The notes beneath the pieces are model-generated. The model saw only the letters and a program-made list of their open reading frames with translations, did no database searches and was not told the origin of the DNA. A stretch of DNA of 64,000 bases from Butyrivibrio sp. VCD2006 (lineage in GTDB: Bacteria; Bacillota; Clostridia; Lachnospirales; Lachnospiraceae): contig NZ_AUIX01000001.1 of assembly GCF_000423925.1 (NCBI RefSeq), positions 1 to 64,000 of the forward strand, read 5' to 3'. Of the stretch, positions 1 to 8,391 are shown one piece after another. Position 1 is the first letter of the stretch. Every line of letters starts with the position of its first letter. A program made the position numbers and the translations under genes.

Positions 1-320
1 TCTCACAGTTCGTTGTTACTAGGCTAATGAAACCTCTGTGAGACCTCCACGCTTAAGGTGCACGCTCTTTCTCTCCATATATCCGCCACATTTACTCTGC
101 TACTACAAAGGTGATAGTTATAAGACTTCGTTGCTTTTAGCCAACTTATCTCTCGTAGCCTAGCCTTATATGTGATTTCTGTCCGTCGGACCAGAGATTT
201 GCTTACAGCTTCCTTCAGATTCCATCTCGCGATGGACACCCTTGCTGTTCGGCTATACACTTCCCACTATCTGGGCGTGTTCAGGACTTTCACCTGTTAG
301 AGTGCGCCCATGGCGCGCAA
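1..320 (-). mobile_element. Group II intron, 5' ribozyme portion (partial)
   Basis: Read on the minus strand from about 320 leftwards, the sequence has the conserved 5' domain I features of bacterial group II introns: a GC-rich start near 305-320, CAGGTGAAAGTCCTG at 282-296, then the CAAGGGTGTCCATCGCGAG block around 225-250, GGAATCTGAAGGAAGC after it, and AGAAATCACATATAAGGC near 160-180. These blocks match my memory of clostridial intron RNAs. The rest of the ribozyme and any reverse transcriptase/maturase gene would lie left of the window. The 5' boundary falls directly after the T-run of the clpX terminator. The exact first base (expected GTGYG-like) is uncertain. An open frame at 24-260 on this strand is ribozyme sequence, not a gene. 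Confidence 0.75.
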
Positions 321-322
321 AC

Positions 323-351
323 TAAAAAAGCCTTCCCCCTGCGGGGGAAGG
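323..351 (-). terminator. Rho-independent terminator of clpX, formed by a hairpin repeat
   Basis: On the minus strand, CCTTCCCCC and GGGGGAAGG pair across a 3-base loop and are followed by CTTTTTTAG. The stem is the central palindrome of the hairpin repeat that ends near the clpX stop codon, so the repeat serves as terminator here. Confidence 0.7.
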
Positions 352-380
352 TGGCAGCGTAGCTGCCGGATGAGGGGTCC
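330..380 (-). repeat. Hairpin repeat copy R1 (arm plus centre)
   Basis: Central palindrome plus one arm, arm stem GGCAGC/GCTGCC with loop GTA, ending in GGATGAGGGG three bases before the clpX stop codon. The second arm is absent; the group II intron begins where it would be. It belongs to the family found at ten places in this window. Confidence 0.85.
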
Positions 381-383
381 TAT

Positions 384-1946
384 TTATATACTCTCACCCT
401 TCATGGAGATTGCCTTCGGCACCTCCGTAGTTCTAAGCTCAATCTTCGGGCCACCCTTTCCATTGATATAATCTCCGGTAATTGTGACGCTTCCGATATT
501 GTCATCCTTAGGAATCTCATACATGATATCAAGCATAAATTCCTCAATGATAGCCCTGAGTGCTCTGGCTCCGGTATCCTTTTCCATTGCCTTTTCAGCA
601 ATAGCTTCAAGCGCCTCATCATCAAACTCCAGATTGACCTCGTCGAGGGCAAGGAGCTTCTGATACTGCTTGAGGATAGCGTTCTTGGGCTCTTTTAATA
701 TCTGTACCAGCATATCCTTGGAAAGTCCCTTAAGGGAGCAGATAATAGGAAGTCGTCCAAGGAATTCCGGAATCATTCCGAATTTTTTCAGATCATCAAC
801 AGTAACCTTGGTGATAAGATCAGGGTCCTTGTCCCATTTATCCTTAAGGTCTGCATCAAAACCGATTGAAGTCTGCTTGTTCAGTCTCTGCTTAATGATA
901 TCCTCGAGATCAGGGAACGCACCACCGCAGATAAACAGAATATTTCTGGTATTTACAGTAGCCATCGGCACCATTGCATTTTTGCTGCTGGCACCTACAG
1001 GAACCTCAACGTCAGCACCCTCAAGGAGCTTTAGCATTCCCTGCTGAACTGACTCACCGCTTACATCTCTTGATGTAGTGTTCTTTTTCTTCGCAATCTT
1101 ATCTATCTCATCGATGAAAATAATACCCTGCTGCGCCTTATCTATATCATTGCCGGCAGCTGCAAGAAGCTTACTTACTACGCTCTCGATATCATCACCG
1201 ATGTATCCTGCCTCTGTAAGAGATGTTGCATCGGTAATAGCAAGCGGCACATCAAGAAGTCTGGCAAGCGTTTTTACCAGATATGTCTTACCGCTACCTG
1301 TGGGACCGATCATGAGAATATTGGACTTCTCAATCTCGATATCGTCCATGGTTCCGGTCTTCACTCTCTTGTAGTGGTTGTACACAGCAACGGAAATTAT
1401 CTTCTTAGCCTTTTCCTGTCCTATTACATAATCATCAAGCTTCGCCTTTATCTTATGCGGAGCAGGAATATTCTCGATATTGAATTCCGGCTTTATCTTA
1501 ATGTCTTCCTCTTTCTTCTTTTTAATCTTCTGAGAATTAGGAATTCCGCCGGTACCTCCAAAATCTCCAAAATCCATGAAACCAAGATTTGGCATGCCGT
1601 TATGCTTATTCAGCTCATTCATAAGTGTAGGATTATTCAAAAGATTCTGATAATCAAACTGGCTTATCGTATCCATTGTTTTGTGCATGCAATCAGGGCA
1701 GACGCAGATATTATTGGGAAGATGGAACATTTTCCCAGCCTTGCTCTCAGGTCTTCTGCACATAAAGCAGATATCCTCATACTCACTCTCTTTATGCTCT
1801 GAGTCTGACGATGTCTTCTCTGTCTTTGTCGTATCTACAGTGTTATCCTTTGATGAATCCGTATTCTTATCATAGGGGCTTTCATCCACAGAGGAATCCA
1901 TTACCTCTCTAAAATCCAGATCGTCATTATCGTATCTATCTGTCAT
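384..1946 (-). CDS. clpX: ClpX-type AAA+ unfoldase, ATP-binding subunit of Clp protease
   Basis: Unfolds tagged or damaged proteins and feeds them to ClpP in the cytoplasm. Seen: a zinc-binding N domain with CxxC pairs at C60/C63 and C83/C86; Walker A GPTGSGKT at 214-221; a pore-loop GYIG; Walker B IIFIDEID; and an IGF tripeptide in TSIGFD, the ClpP-docking loop of the family. At 520 residues it is about 100 longer than usual ClpX. The excess is a roughly 55-residue acidic Asp/Ser/Thr-rich extension before the zinc finger and a Gly/Lys-rich linker after it. Start ATG 1946 has GGAG seven bases upstream. No clpP or tig lies beside it, so it may be a second ClpX; its neighbour is an HtrA protease. 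Family assignment is firm, orthology to the housekeeping clpX less so. Confidence 0.9.
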   Translation of the reverse strand: MTDRYDNDDLDFREVMDSSVDESPYDKNTDSSKDNTVDTTKTEKTSSDSEHKESEYEDICFMCRRPESKAGKMFHLPNNICVCPDCMHKTMDTISQFDYQNLLNNPTLMNELNKHNGMPNLGFMDFGDFGGTGGIPNSQKIKKKKEEDIKIKPEFNIENIPAPHKIKAKLDDYVIGQEKAKKIISVAVYNHYKRVKTGTMDDIEIEKSNILMIGPTGSGKTYLVKTLARLLDVPLAITDATSLTEAGYIGDDIESVVSKLLAAAGNDIDKAQQGIIFIDEIDKIAKKKNTTSRDVSGESVQQGMLKLLEGADVEVPVGASSKNAMVPMATVNTRNILFICGGAFPDLEDIIKQRLNKQTSIGFDADLKDKWDKDPDLITKVTVDDLKKFGMIPEFLGRLPIICSLKGLSKDMLVQILKEPKNAILKQYQKLLALDEVNLEFDDEALEAIAEKAMEKDTGARALRAIIEEFMLDIMYEIPKDDNIGSVTITGDYINGKGGPKIELRTTEVPKAISMKGESI

Positions 1947-2006
1947 TTCATTTCTCCGTATTTTCTAATTCTTAATTCCTTACAAAAAATAGAATGCACA
2001 CAATAT

Positions 2007-2035
2007 ATTATATTCGTGCATTACTCCATCAGCAA
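2007..2035 (-). promoter_or_regulatory. Sigma-A-type promoter of clpX
   Basis: Minus strand TTGCTG (2030-2035), 17-base spacer, TATAAT (2007-2012). It lies about 60 bases upstream of the clpX start. Confidence 0.65.
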
Positions 2036-2084
2036 TATAGAAATTTCAGGCTTAAATATCAGTAATTTGCTAAAAAGGAAACAT

Positions 2085-2131
2085 TTAATAAAAAGACTGC
2101 CCCGAGCTGTAATACTCAAAGGCAGTCTTTA
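2085..2131 (-). terminator. Rho-independent terminator after the HtrA-type protease gene
   Basis: Ten-base stem AAAGACTGCC (2092-2101) with GGCAGTCTTT (2121-2130). On the minus strand it is followed by a T-rich stretch. It begins about 20 bases past the protease stop codon. Confidence 0.85.
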
Positions 2132-2151
2132 CTTTGACTATCTATTTCTAT

Positions 2152-3948
2152 TTAGTTACCAAAACCAAATCCGAATCCGAAAGGATTTGAGAAGGGATCA
2201 TAACCTTCCTGTCCTTCCATGCCTTCTTCCTGCTTAGCATCAGGCTGCTTTTCGCCATCATACTTCTGGCCGTCTGTATTGTCACTGTCAGACTCAACAG
2301 TCTGCTTTGTTCCAAGAGTAACCTCAATGTCGTGATCCTGATATCCGCCATCAGCCTGTCTCTTTACTGTGATATTAACTACTTCACCGGCTTCATAGTA
2401 TGCGAGTCTGTTCTGAAGGTCATCCATAGAAGATATCTCTTTGCCATCAAATTTTGTGATGATATCGCCTTCCTGAAGACCTGCTGCCTTTGCTCCGCTG
2501 CCATCTGTTACGCCTGCAACATATACTCCAAGAGGAAGTCCGTACATTTTTGAAACATCTGAAGTTACACTTACACCAGATATTCCAAGATAACCTCTGT
2601 TCTCCTCAGCTACCTTAGAGCGTGTCTTCTCAGTCATAAGCTGTTCGATGATAGGCTTAGCTGTTGAAATCGGGATTGCATAACCCATTCCTTCAATTGT
2701 TGATCCACCAATCTTATTGGAGTTGATACCAATAACCTCACAGTTGATGTTCAAAAGAGCACCACCTGAATTACCGGGGTTGATCTCGGCGTTAGTCTGA
2801 ATAAATGTACCCTGCTTGCTGTCATCAAGATCGATTACACGGTTTACGGCACTTATAACACCTGTTGTTACTGACTGACCATATCCAAGTGCATTACCGA
2901 TTGCTATAGCGGGCTCACCAAGTGTAAGTGAATCGGAGTCGCCTAATGTTGCGATTGCTATTGCATTTCTGGTATCAGCGCTAAGATCTGAAAGCTGTAC
3001 TGCGATTACAGCAAGGTCCATATTTGAATCTGTACCCTTAACCTCAGCCTTTGCTGTATTATCGTCAACAAACTGAACCTCAAGAGAATCTGCACCCTCA
3101 ATTACGTGGTAGTTAGTAGCAATCAAAAGCTCGGTTTCGTTTGTTCCAACGATAAAGCCTGAACCTGATGCAGTCTGTTCCTGGCTGTATGTCTGTCCAA
3201 AATAGTTATAAGCCTGTGTGAAATTGTTATTGATGGAAACCATTGCAGGCATCGCCTTTGCAACAACCTCAGTAACATCAGTTACAACTGTTCTGGGATT
3301 CTCGATCACTTCTGTCTGAGCGATTCCTGCGTTATCTCCGTTTGTAGCTGCAGGTGTTTCACTCTTTGCAGTATCCTCTGAACTCTCAGCATCCGAATCA
3401 GAAGAAGCTATGCTATCCTTAATCTCTTCCTTAGTATCAGGAAGTGCTGCCTTATCATTCGCTGTGGTAGCAGGTATCTGAGCGATTTTTGTCATGCTAT
3501 AGTAACCTGCGCCAAGTCCGAGGCAAAGGACAAGTGCAACTGCAATGACCGCTGCTACCTTCTTGCCTGTTCCTGATTTCTTAGGACCGTTTCCACCATT
3601 CATACCGGGCTGATAAGAGTACTGGTAATTACCATAAGTTCCCTGATTGTTGTAATTGTAGTTGCCGTAATTTCCGTTCTGGCCATAAGTGTTCTGACCA
3701 TAGCTTCCACTGTTCTGTCCATAGGTGCTGTTCTGACCGTATGTATTATTTCCATGACCATAGGAGCTTCCGCCCTGGCCATAAGTGCTTCCGCCCTGGC
3801 CGTAGGTGTTATTCTGGGAATTTACCCCATAGCCGTTTGATGAAGTGTTTGAGGAATCATTCTTATTTCCTGCGTTGTTAGTTTCAGACTCCCTTCCAAA
3901 CCCCAAATCCTGATTAGTGTTTTGCTCGTTATTTTCATTATCAAACAT
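2152..3948 (-). CDS. HtrA/DegP-type membrane-anchored serine protease with PDZ domain
   Basis: Surface quality-control protease that degrades misfolded exported proteins. Numbering from the GTG at 3951: residues 1-130 form a cytoplasmic tail rich in Asn, Gln, Gly and Tyr with many YGQ repeats; one membrane helix at about 132-150; an acidic Ser-rich stalk; a trypsin-like domain with H282 (in NYHVIEG), D312 (in MDLAVIA) and S395 (in GNSGGAL); a PDZ domain from about 460; and a C-terminal tail ending in GFGFGFGN. The catalytic triad is complete. The ATG at 3948 is preferred, but the GTG one codon earlier is equally possible since AGAGG serves both. The long YGQ-rich tail is unusual. The upstream direct repeat suggests control by an OmpR-family response regulator. 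Confidence 0.92.
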   Translation of the reverse strand: MFDNENNEQNTNQDLGFGRESETNNAGNKNDSSNTSSNGYGVNSQNNTYGQGGSTYGQGGSSYGHGNNTYGQNSTYGQNSGSYGQNTYGQNGNYGNYNYNNQGTYGNYQYSYQPGMNGGNGPKKSGTGKKVAAVIAVALVLCLGLGAGYYSMTKIAQIPATTANDKAALPDTKEEIKDSIASSDSDAESSEDTAKSETPAATNGDNAGIAQTEVIENPRTVVTDVTEVVAKAMPAMVSINNNFTQAYNYFGQTYSQEQTASGSGFIVGTNETELLIATNYHVIEGADSLEVQFVDDNTAKAEVKGTDSNMDLAVIAVQLSDLSADTRNAIAIATLGDSDSLTLGEPAIAIGNALGYGQSVTTGVISAVNRVIDLDDSKQGTFIQTNAEINPGNSGGALLNINCEVIGINSNKIGGSTIEGMGYAIPISTAKPIIEQLMTEKTRSKVAEENRGYLGISGVSVTSDVSKMYGLPLGVYVAGVTDGSGAKAAGLQEGDIITKFDGKEISSMDDLQNRLAYYEAGEVVNITVKRQADGGYQDHDIEVTLGTKQTVESDSDNTDGQKYDGEKQPDAKQEEGMEGQEGYDPFSNPFGFGFGFGN

Positions 3949-4016
3949 CACTCATTACCTCTTTTCTAGAATAATTTTTTGATAAAATGTTTATCGATTT
4001 CTTTTTGTATGTTCAC

Positions 4017-4047
4017 AGTATAGAAAGAGATTGTGACGAAATTGTGA
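4017..4047 (-). promoter_or_regulatory. Promoter with OmpR/PhoB-type direct-repeat operator for the HtrA gene
   Basis: Minus strand: TCACAAT at 4041-4047 and again at 4030-4036, separated by four bases (11-base period), then TATACT (-10) at 4017-4022. The repeats cover the -35 position, where no good -35 hexamer is seen. This is the layout expected for a promoter activated by an OmpR-family regulator. The regulator itself is not in the window. Confidence 0.55.
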
Positions 4048-4057
4048 TAAAAGTATC

Positions 4058-4121
4058 AAAAAAATATTTCCCGCACCTTAATCCAAACTAAAAGTTTGTG
4101 TCATTAAAGTTGGGAAATATC
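4058..4121 (-). terminator. Probable terminator of the galE transcript
   Basis: Nine-base stem ATATTTCCC (4064-4072) with GGGAAATAT (4112-4120). On the minus strand the second arm runs into TTTTTT. The 39-base loop is long, so this is only probable. Confidence 0.45.
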
Positions 4122-4154
4122 TCATAAATACGCATTTATTCGTATTGATCGTAT

Positions 4155-4433
4155 TTAGTAATAAAAATCATCCTCTTCAATCACCTGGATTTCCATATAA
4201 TCAAATGGAATCTCTTCAATAAATGCATCCTTTGTAAATCTGCATTTACTATGTAATTGAAAGTCATGAACCGTGGACTTTAGCCATATAGGTTTACTAA
4301 GATCAAGCTCGTAGCATGCTTTTTCAATAGCATTCATAACCTTATGAGTCCTGGTCTCCATTGACGCATCTTCAATTACAGTATCTTTTAGAAGATGATT
4401 GTCTTCTATAAGTCGTACCCAAAGTCTGAACAT
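4155..4433 (-). CDS. Small conserved hypothetical protein, co-transcribed with galE
   Basis: 92 residues, acidic C-terminus ending in EEDDFYY, no signal peptide or membrane helix, so probably cytoplasmic. The pattern (MFRLW near the start, a THKVMNAIEKACYELDLSKPIW segment shortened here to its core DLSKPIW, and FIEEIPFDY) resembles a small clostridial family of unknown function that I recognise only loosely. It starts eight bases after galE ends and is therefore probably translated from the galE mRNA. No catalytic motif is visible; no function is proposed. Confidence 0.7.
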   Translation of the reverse strand: MFRLWVRLIEDNHLLKDTVIEDASMETRTHKVMNAIEKACYELDLSKPIWLKSTVHDFQLHSKCRFTKDAFIEEIPFDYMEIQVIEEDDFYY

Positions 4434-4441
4434 AAAGCACC

Positions 4442-5458
4442 TTAGTCCTCATATCCGTTGGGGTTCTGACTCTGCCATCTCCAGGAATCTTCGCACATCT
4501 CACGAATGCCGTTCTGTGCCTTCCATCCAAGCTCCTTCTCAGCCTTGTCAGCATTTGAGTAGCAGGCAGCGACATCGCCGGGACGTCTGGGCTGGATTTC
4601 ATAAGGAATCTTGATATTGTTAGCTTCTTCGAAGTTCTTAACGATATCAAGAACGCTGTAACCAACACCTGTTCCAAGATTGTAGATTGAAAGGCCACTG
4701 CCTGGCTCTAATTTCTTAAGAGCTTTAACATGTCCAACTGCGAGATCCACAACATGGATATAATCGCGGACGCCTGTACCGTCATGTGTATCATAATCAT
4801 TGCCGAAAACAGCGAGCTTAGGAAGTCTTCCTACTGCAACCTGTGTGATGTAAGGCATCAGGTTGTTCGGGATACCATTGGGGTTCTCACCGATTGTGCC
4901 ACTCTTGTGAGCTCCGATAGGGTTGAAGTATCTGAGAAGAACTACATTCCATTCCTTGTCGGCAAACTGAATATCTGAAAGAACCTGCTCAAGCATTGAC
5001 TTAGTCCATCCGTAAGGATTGGTGCACTGTCCCTTGGGGCATTCCTCTGTGATCGGAATAAATGCAGGGTTACCGTAAACTGTTGCAGATGATGAGAAGA
5101 TAATGTTCTTGCATCCATGCTTTCTCATTACATCAACAAGAGTAAGTGTTCCTGTAATGTTGTTATCATAGTACTCCCAAGGCTTCTGAACTGACTCACC
5201 AACTGCCTTAAGACCTGCAAAATGGATAACGCTGTCAATCTTTTCCTTTGTGAAAATCTCTTCAAGGCCTTCTCTGTCGCGGATATCTGCCTTATAAAAA
5301 GGAACCTTCTTGCCTGTTATAGCCTCAACGCGGCCAATAACCTTCTCGCTTGCGTTTGCAAGATTATCCATTACAACAACGTCATATCCGGCGTTCTGAA
5401 GTTCAACTACTGTGTGGCTTCCGATGTATCCGGCACCGCCTGTAACTAAAATTGCCAT
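4442..5458 (-). CDS. galE: UDP-glucose 4-epimerase
   Basis: Interconverts UDP-glucose and UDP-galactose in the Leloir pathway and supplies UDP-galactose for surface polysaccharide. Seen: N-terminal NAD-binding [17 protein letters not shown] with the catalytic Ser/Thr, YGWTKSMLE holding the Tyr-x3-Lys pair, and RYFNPIGAH. Start chosen at ATG 5458, where GGGAGG stands about eight bases upstream; this gives 338 residues, the usual GalE length. A longer frame to 5485 would run into the hairpin repeat and is not used. The UAP1-like gene 470 bases upstream is separated only by a hairpin-repeat array, so the two may share a transcript. Confidence 0.96.
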   Translation of the reverse strand: MAILVTGGAGYIGSHTVVELQNAGYDVVVMDNLANASEKVIGRVEAITGKKVPFYKADIRDREGLEEIFTKEKIDSVIHFAGLKAVGESVQKPWEYYDNNITGTLTLVDVMRKHGCKNIIFSSSATVYGNPAFIPITEECPKGQCTNPYGWTKSMLEQVLSDIQFADKEWNVVLLRYFNPIGAHKSGTIGENPNGIPNNLMPYITQVAVGRLPKLAVFGNDYDTHDGTGVRDYIHVVDLAVGHVKALKKLEPGSGLSIYNLGTGVGYSVLDIVKNFEEANNIKIPYEIQPRRPGDVAACYSNADKAEKELGWKAQNGIREMCEDSWRWQSQNPNGYED

Positions 5459-5478
5459 ACTTTTATCCTCCCATAATA

Positions 5479-5921
5479 CCCTCATCCGTCAGCTTCGCTG
5501 ACACCTTCTCCCATAGGGAGAAGGCTTAAATATTCTGCCTTTCCCCTGAAGAGGATTTTTCTTTCTGCCTCTCCCCTGAAGAGGAACTTTTCTTTCTGCC
5601 TTTCCCCTGAAGAGGAGCTTTTCTTTCTGCCTTTCCCCTGAAGAGGAACTTTTCTTTCTGCCTTTCCCCTGAAGAGAAATTTTGCTTTCTGCCTTTCCCC
5701 TGAAGAGGAATTTTTCTTTCTGCCTTTCCCCTGAAGAGGAACTTTTCTTTCTGCCTTTCCCCTGAAGAGGAGCTTTTCTTTCTGCCTTTCCCCTGAAGAG
5801 GAACTTTTCTTTCTGCCTTTCCCCTAAAGAGGAACTTTTCTTTCTGCCTTTCCCCTGAAGAGGAACTTTTCTTTCTGCCTTCCCCCTATGGGGGAAGGTG
5901 GCGCGAAGCGCCGGATGAGGG
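5479..5921. repeat. Hairpin repeat R2: two arms enclosing an 11-copy 31-bp tandem array
   Basis: Left arm at 5479-5512 (stem GTCAGC/GCTGAC, loop TTC) and right arm near 5890-5921 (stem GGCGC/GCGCC, loop GAA) are inverted relative to each other. Between them, about 5536-5877, lie 11 near-identical 31-base units with core GCCTTTCCCCTGAAGAGG, differing by a few substitutions. The right arm ends seven bases from the stop codon of the UAP1-like gene; the left arm ends about 20 bases upstream of galE. No spacers of independent sequence, so not CRISPR. Confidence 0.95.
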
Positions 5922-5928
5922 TTCTCAA

Positions 5929-7155
5929 TTAAAGTTCAATTCCGTTTTTTTTGCAGAGTTCTCTTGCTGACTCAACAGAGTCCTTACCAGTCTTGTTCTT
6001 AATAGGTGCAAACTCATACTCACGAACAACCTCGTAAGGAACACAGCTGTCGAGCTCATGAATCATATCGAGAACAAGCTGCTCAAATTTGCATCCGTTA
6101 GGTGTCTCGGGCTTAACAAGCTCACCATTCTCATTTATATAAGGAATCTTCTTCTCAACAACATGAAGAGGAAGATCATTCTTAGCAATACGCTCAAGTG
6201 CAGGTACATTGAAGAGATAGTTAAGGATTACACCATAGTTGTAAGCGGGCTCTCCTGCCTCGTCCTTGGCATCCATCATCTCCTGTGTGAGCTCATAGTA
6301 CTCAACGATTGAAGGTCTGCCATCCTCAAGACACATAACACCAACGCCCTCATCGGGAGCATTTTTCTTAACAACCTTAGCACCAACCTCTGCCTTCTGT
6401 GCGATTGTTGCACCTACGAAGCAGGGATCTGCGATTCTCTGAAGTACATTATCAACTGCAAAAATGTTGACCCACTCAATACCCTCAGCGTGAAGAGTCT
6501 TATCAAGACCTGCCTTGATCATTGAAGAGAACCAACCTGCATTTCCATTAGGTGATGTGGAGATGCGTCCCTTCTCCTCCATGTAAACCTTACCTTCATA
6601 ATCTGAAGCGGGAGCCATATCCTGCTTGAAGAAAGTAACCTTATCTGCCTTATAGCCAAAGAAATTCTTCTCTGTAAGGAAATTAACTGTCTTCTCGTGG
6701 TTCTTCTCACTTGTCATAATGAAAAGATGAATCCATGTTCCTGTTGCGTTAACAACATCCATAAGATTCTCTATGATACGCTGGAAAATGAAAACTTCCT
6801 TTGTAAGACCGATATTGTACATTCCCTTAGGATCATCGGAACCAAGTCTTGTTCCCATGCCACCTGCAAGAAGACATGCTGCAACCTTACCCTGCTTGAT
6901 AGCCTCTACACCGATGCTGTTGAATTCATCCTTTCTCTTCTCAATCTCTGAAAGCTGCATGCAGGCAAGAGGTGAAAACTCTCCTCTCTCAGAACCCTTT
7001 CCAAGATTCTTTGCATTTTTCAAAACATCGAAATCTGTCTCATCGATCTGCTGAAGCAAAGCTGCCTTCTCAGCTTCTGAAAGCTCGTCATAATACTTAA
7101 GAACATGTTCCTGTCCTTCTGCCTCAAGCTTCTTCTTAGCTTCTTCTAATGTCAT
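5929..7155 (-). CDS. UDPGP-family uridylyltransferase, UAP1-like (UDP-sugar pyrophosphorylase)
   Basis: Makes a UDP-sugar from UTP and a sugar 1-phosphate in the cytoplasm. The nucleotide-binding motif LLAGGMGTRLGSDDPKGM at 95-112 and a later PNGNAGW, VDNVLQRIADP and AKVVKKNAPDEGVGV are the pattern of the eukaryotic-type UDPGP family, closest in my reading to UDP-N-acetylhexosamine pyrophosphorylase (UAP1/AGX), not the bacterial GalU or GlmU folds. 408 residues; start ATG 7155 with AAGGAG eight bases upstream. Position before galE suggests it makes UDP-glucose, UDP-galactose or the N-acetyl forms for the same pathway; the substrate cannot be read from sequence. Confidence 0.88.
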   Translation of the reverse strand: MTLEEAKKKLEAEGQEHVLKYYDELSEAEKAALLQQIDETDFDVLKNAKNLGKGSERGEFSPLACMQLSEIEKRKDEFNSIGVEAIKQGKVAACLLAGGMGTRLGSDDPKGMYNIGLTKEVFIFQRIIENLMDVVNATGTWIHLFIMTSEKNHEKTVNFLTEKNFFGYKADKVTFFKQDMAPASDYEGKVYMEEKGRISTSPNGNAGWFSSMIKAGLDKTLHAEGIEWVNIFAVDNVLQRIADPCFVGATIAQKAEVGAKVVKKNAPDEGVGVMCLEDGRPSIVEYYELTQEMMDAKDEAGEPAYNYGVILNYLFNVPALERIAKNDLPLHVVEKKIPYINENGELVKPETPNGCKFEQLVLDMIHELDSCVPYEVVREYEFAPIKNKTGKDSVESARELCKKNGIEL

Positions 7156-7463
7156 AGTAACTTCTCCTTTTCTAAGCGTATCCCGCAGGACTCACCAAAG
7201 CCCCAATCTTTACATACCTGCAGAATATTTTTGTTATATAAACTTTATTACACACCAAATCCTCAATGTGATAAAAACCTATTATATGATATCTCACTGA
7301 AAAAATAAAAACAATCAAATCCAATTATAATATGTCACTTTTCACCCATATCTTATTATACTCCATAAAAAATTCGAAGGAATTTCTTCGTAGCAAATAA
7401 GAAACCACCGGTCTTTACACATAACCGGTGGCTTTTGATTCAAAATTCTGTATTAAAAAATAT
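7156..7463. other. Intergenic region with promoter of the UAP1-like gene and one terminator
   Basis: AT-rich 308 bases. The right part holds the terminator of the aldose epimerase transcript (7398-7436). The left part must hold the promoter of the UAP1-like gene, but no clear -35/-10 pair stands out. No coding sequence or RNA gene seen. Confidence 0.5.
7398..7436 (-). terminator. Rho-independent terminator of the nagB-dehydrogenase-epimerase transcript
   Basis: Stem CCACCGGT (7405-7412) with ACCGGTGG (7424-7431), followed on the minus strand by TTTCTTATTT. Confidence 0.8.
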
Positions 7464-8336
7464 TTAATGAAATCTCGCTGTATATGCTACTTCAAAGCAA
7501 TCTCCGGGATTTAAGCTCTGCTCCCATTCGCGATCCTTTAATTCCCCTGTAAATCCTTCTGCATCAGCTCTGCCATACCAGGGCTCAAGGCAGATGAAAG
7601 GAGCGTTCTTTCCAACCGGTGACCAGATACCAAGAAGCGGTGCATCAAAGGTCAGCTCTACGAAAATCTTGCCATTTGCATCTTTTATGGAAACACCGTT
7701 TACCTGGCTGTTTTCAAGGATGATCGCTCCACCATCGAAGGTGTGCTCATCAACATCGAAGGATTTGTCAGCCTTAAGAGAAAGCTCATAGGTTTCATTT
7801 GCTGCAAGGGGATCATGGAACTTCCTCACGGTGAGGACATCCTTGTCAGTCTTAAGCACTACAGAATTGCCCTTTAGCGTACCATCATCACTAAGCTCAC
7901 AGTTAAAGGCGGGATGCGCGCCTATCGCAAACGGCATCTCCTCTTTTCCGGTATTTTCAACCTTCCAGCCGACTACTACGCTATCGCCATCAAGCTTGTA
8001 TGAGATGAAAAGCTTGAAATCAAAAGGATATTTCTGAAGAGTCTCATCGTTTGACGAAAGCTCGAAAAGCGCATAGTCTTCAGCTTTTTCCACCACCTCA
8101 AACTCCATATCACGGGCAAAACCATGCTGCCCCATCTTGTACTCTTTTCCGCTTACTCTGTATTTTCCATCTGCAACCGCGCCTACAAAAGGGAAAAGTA
8201 CCGGCGAAGTGCGTCCCCAAAACTTGGCGTCTCCGCACCACATGTACTCCTTATTCTCTTTTTTAACGCTCTTAAGCTCTGCACCGGCTGTATCTATCTC
8301 TGCGGTGATAATGTTGTTACCAAGACTGATCCTCAT
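7464..8336 (-). CDS. Aldose 1-epimerase family protein (LacX-like mutarotase)
   Basis: Predicted to interconvert alpha and beta anomers of a hexose or hexose phosphate. Galactose-mutarotase-like beta-sandwich with the LacX/YMR099c-type pattern: FWGRTSPVLFPFVG near the start, QHGFARDMEF with the conserved His, AIGAHPAFNC with a second His, and ICLEPWYGRAD with the catalytic Glu near the C-terminus. 290 residues, normal for the subgroup; no signal peptide. It is the last gene of a probable three-gene run after nagB and a dehydrogenase, 55 bases after the latter. The substrate is unknown. Confidence 0.9.
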   Translation of the reverse strand: MRISLGNNIITAEIDTAGAELKSVKKENKEYMWCGDAKFWGRTSPVLFPFVGAVADGKYRVSGKEYKMGQHGFARDMEFEVVEKAEDYALFELSSNDETLQKYPFDFKLFISYKLDGDSVVVGWKVENTGKEEMPFAIGAHPAFNCELSDDGTLKGNSVVLKTDKDVLTVRKFHDPLAANETYELSLKADKSFDVDEHTFDGGAIILENSQVNGVSIKDANGKIFVELTFDAPLLGIWSPVGKNAPFICLEPWYGRADAEGFTGELKDREWEQSLNPGDCFEVAYTARFH

Positions 8337-8391
8337 AATCCCCGAATCCTTTCCTGCTTAAATATTTTGCTTCTTACCTAATCACATGGAC

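Noticed and set aside
24-260. 78-codon open frame on the minus strand
   Set aside because: It lies wholly in conserved group II intron ribozyme sequence and has no ribosome binding site.
5536-5877. Possible CRISPR array
   Set aside because: The 31-bp units are directly joined with no variable spacers, and no cas genes are nearby.
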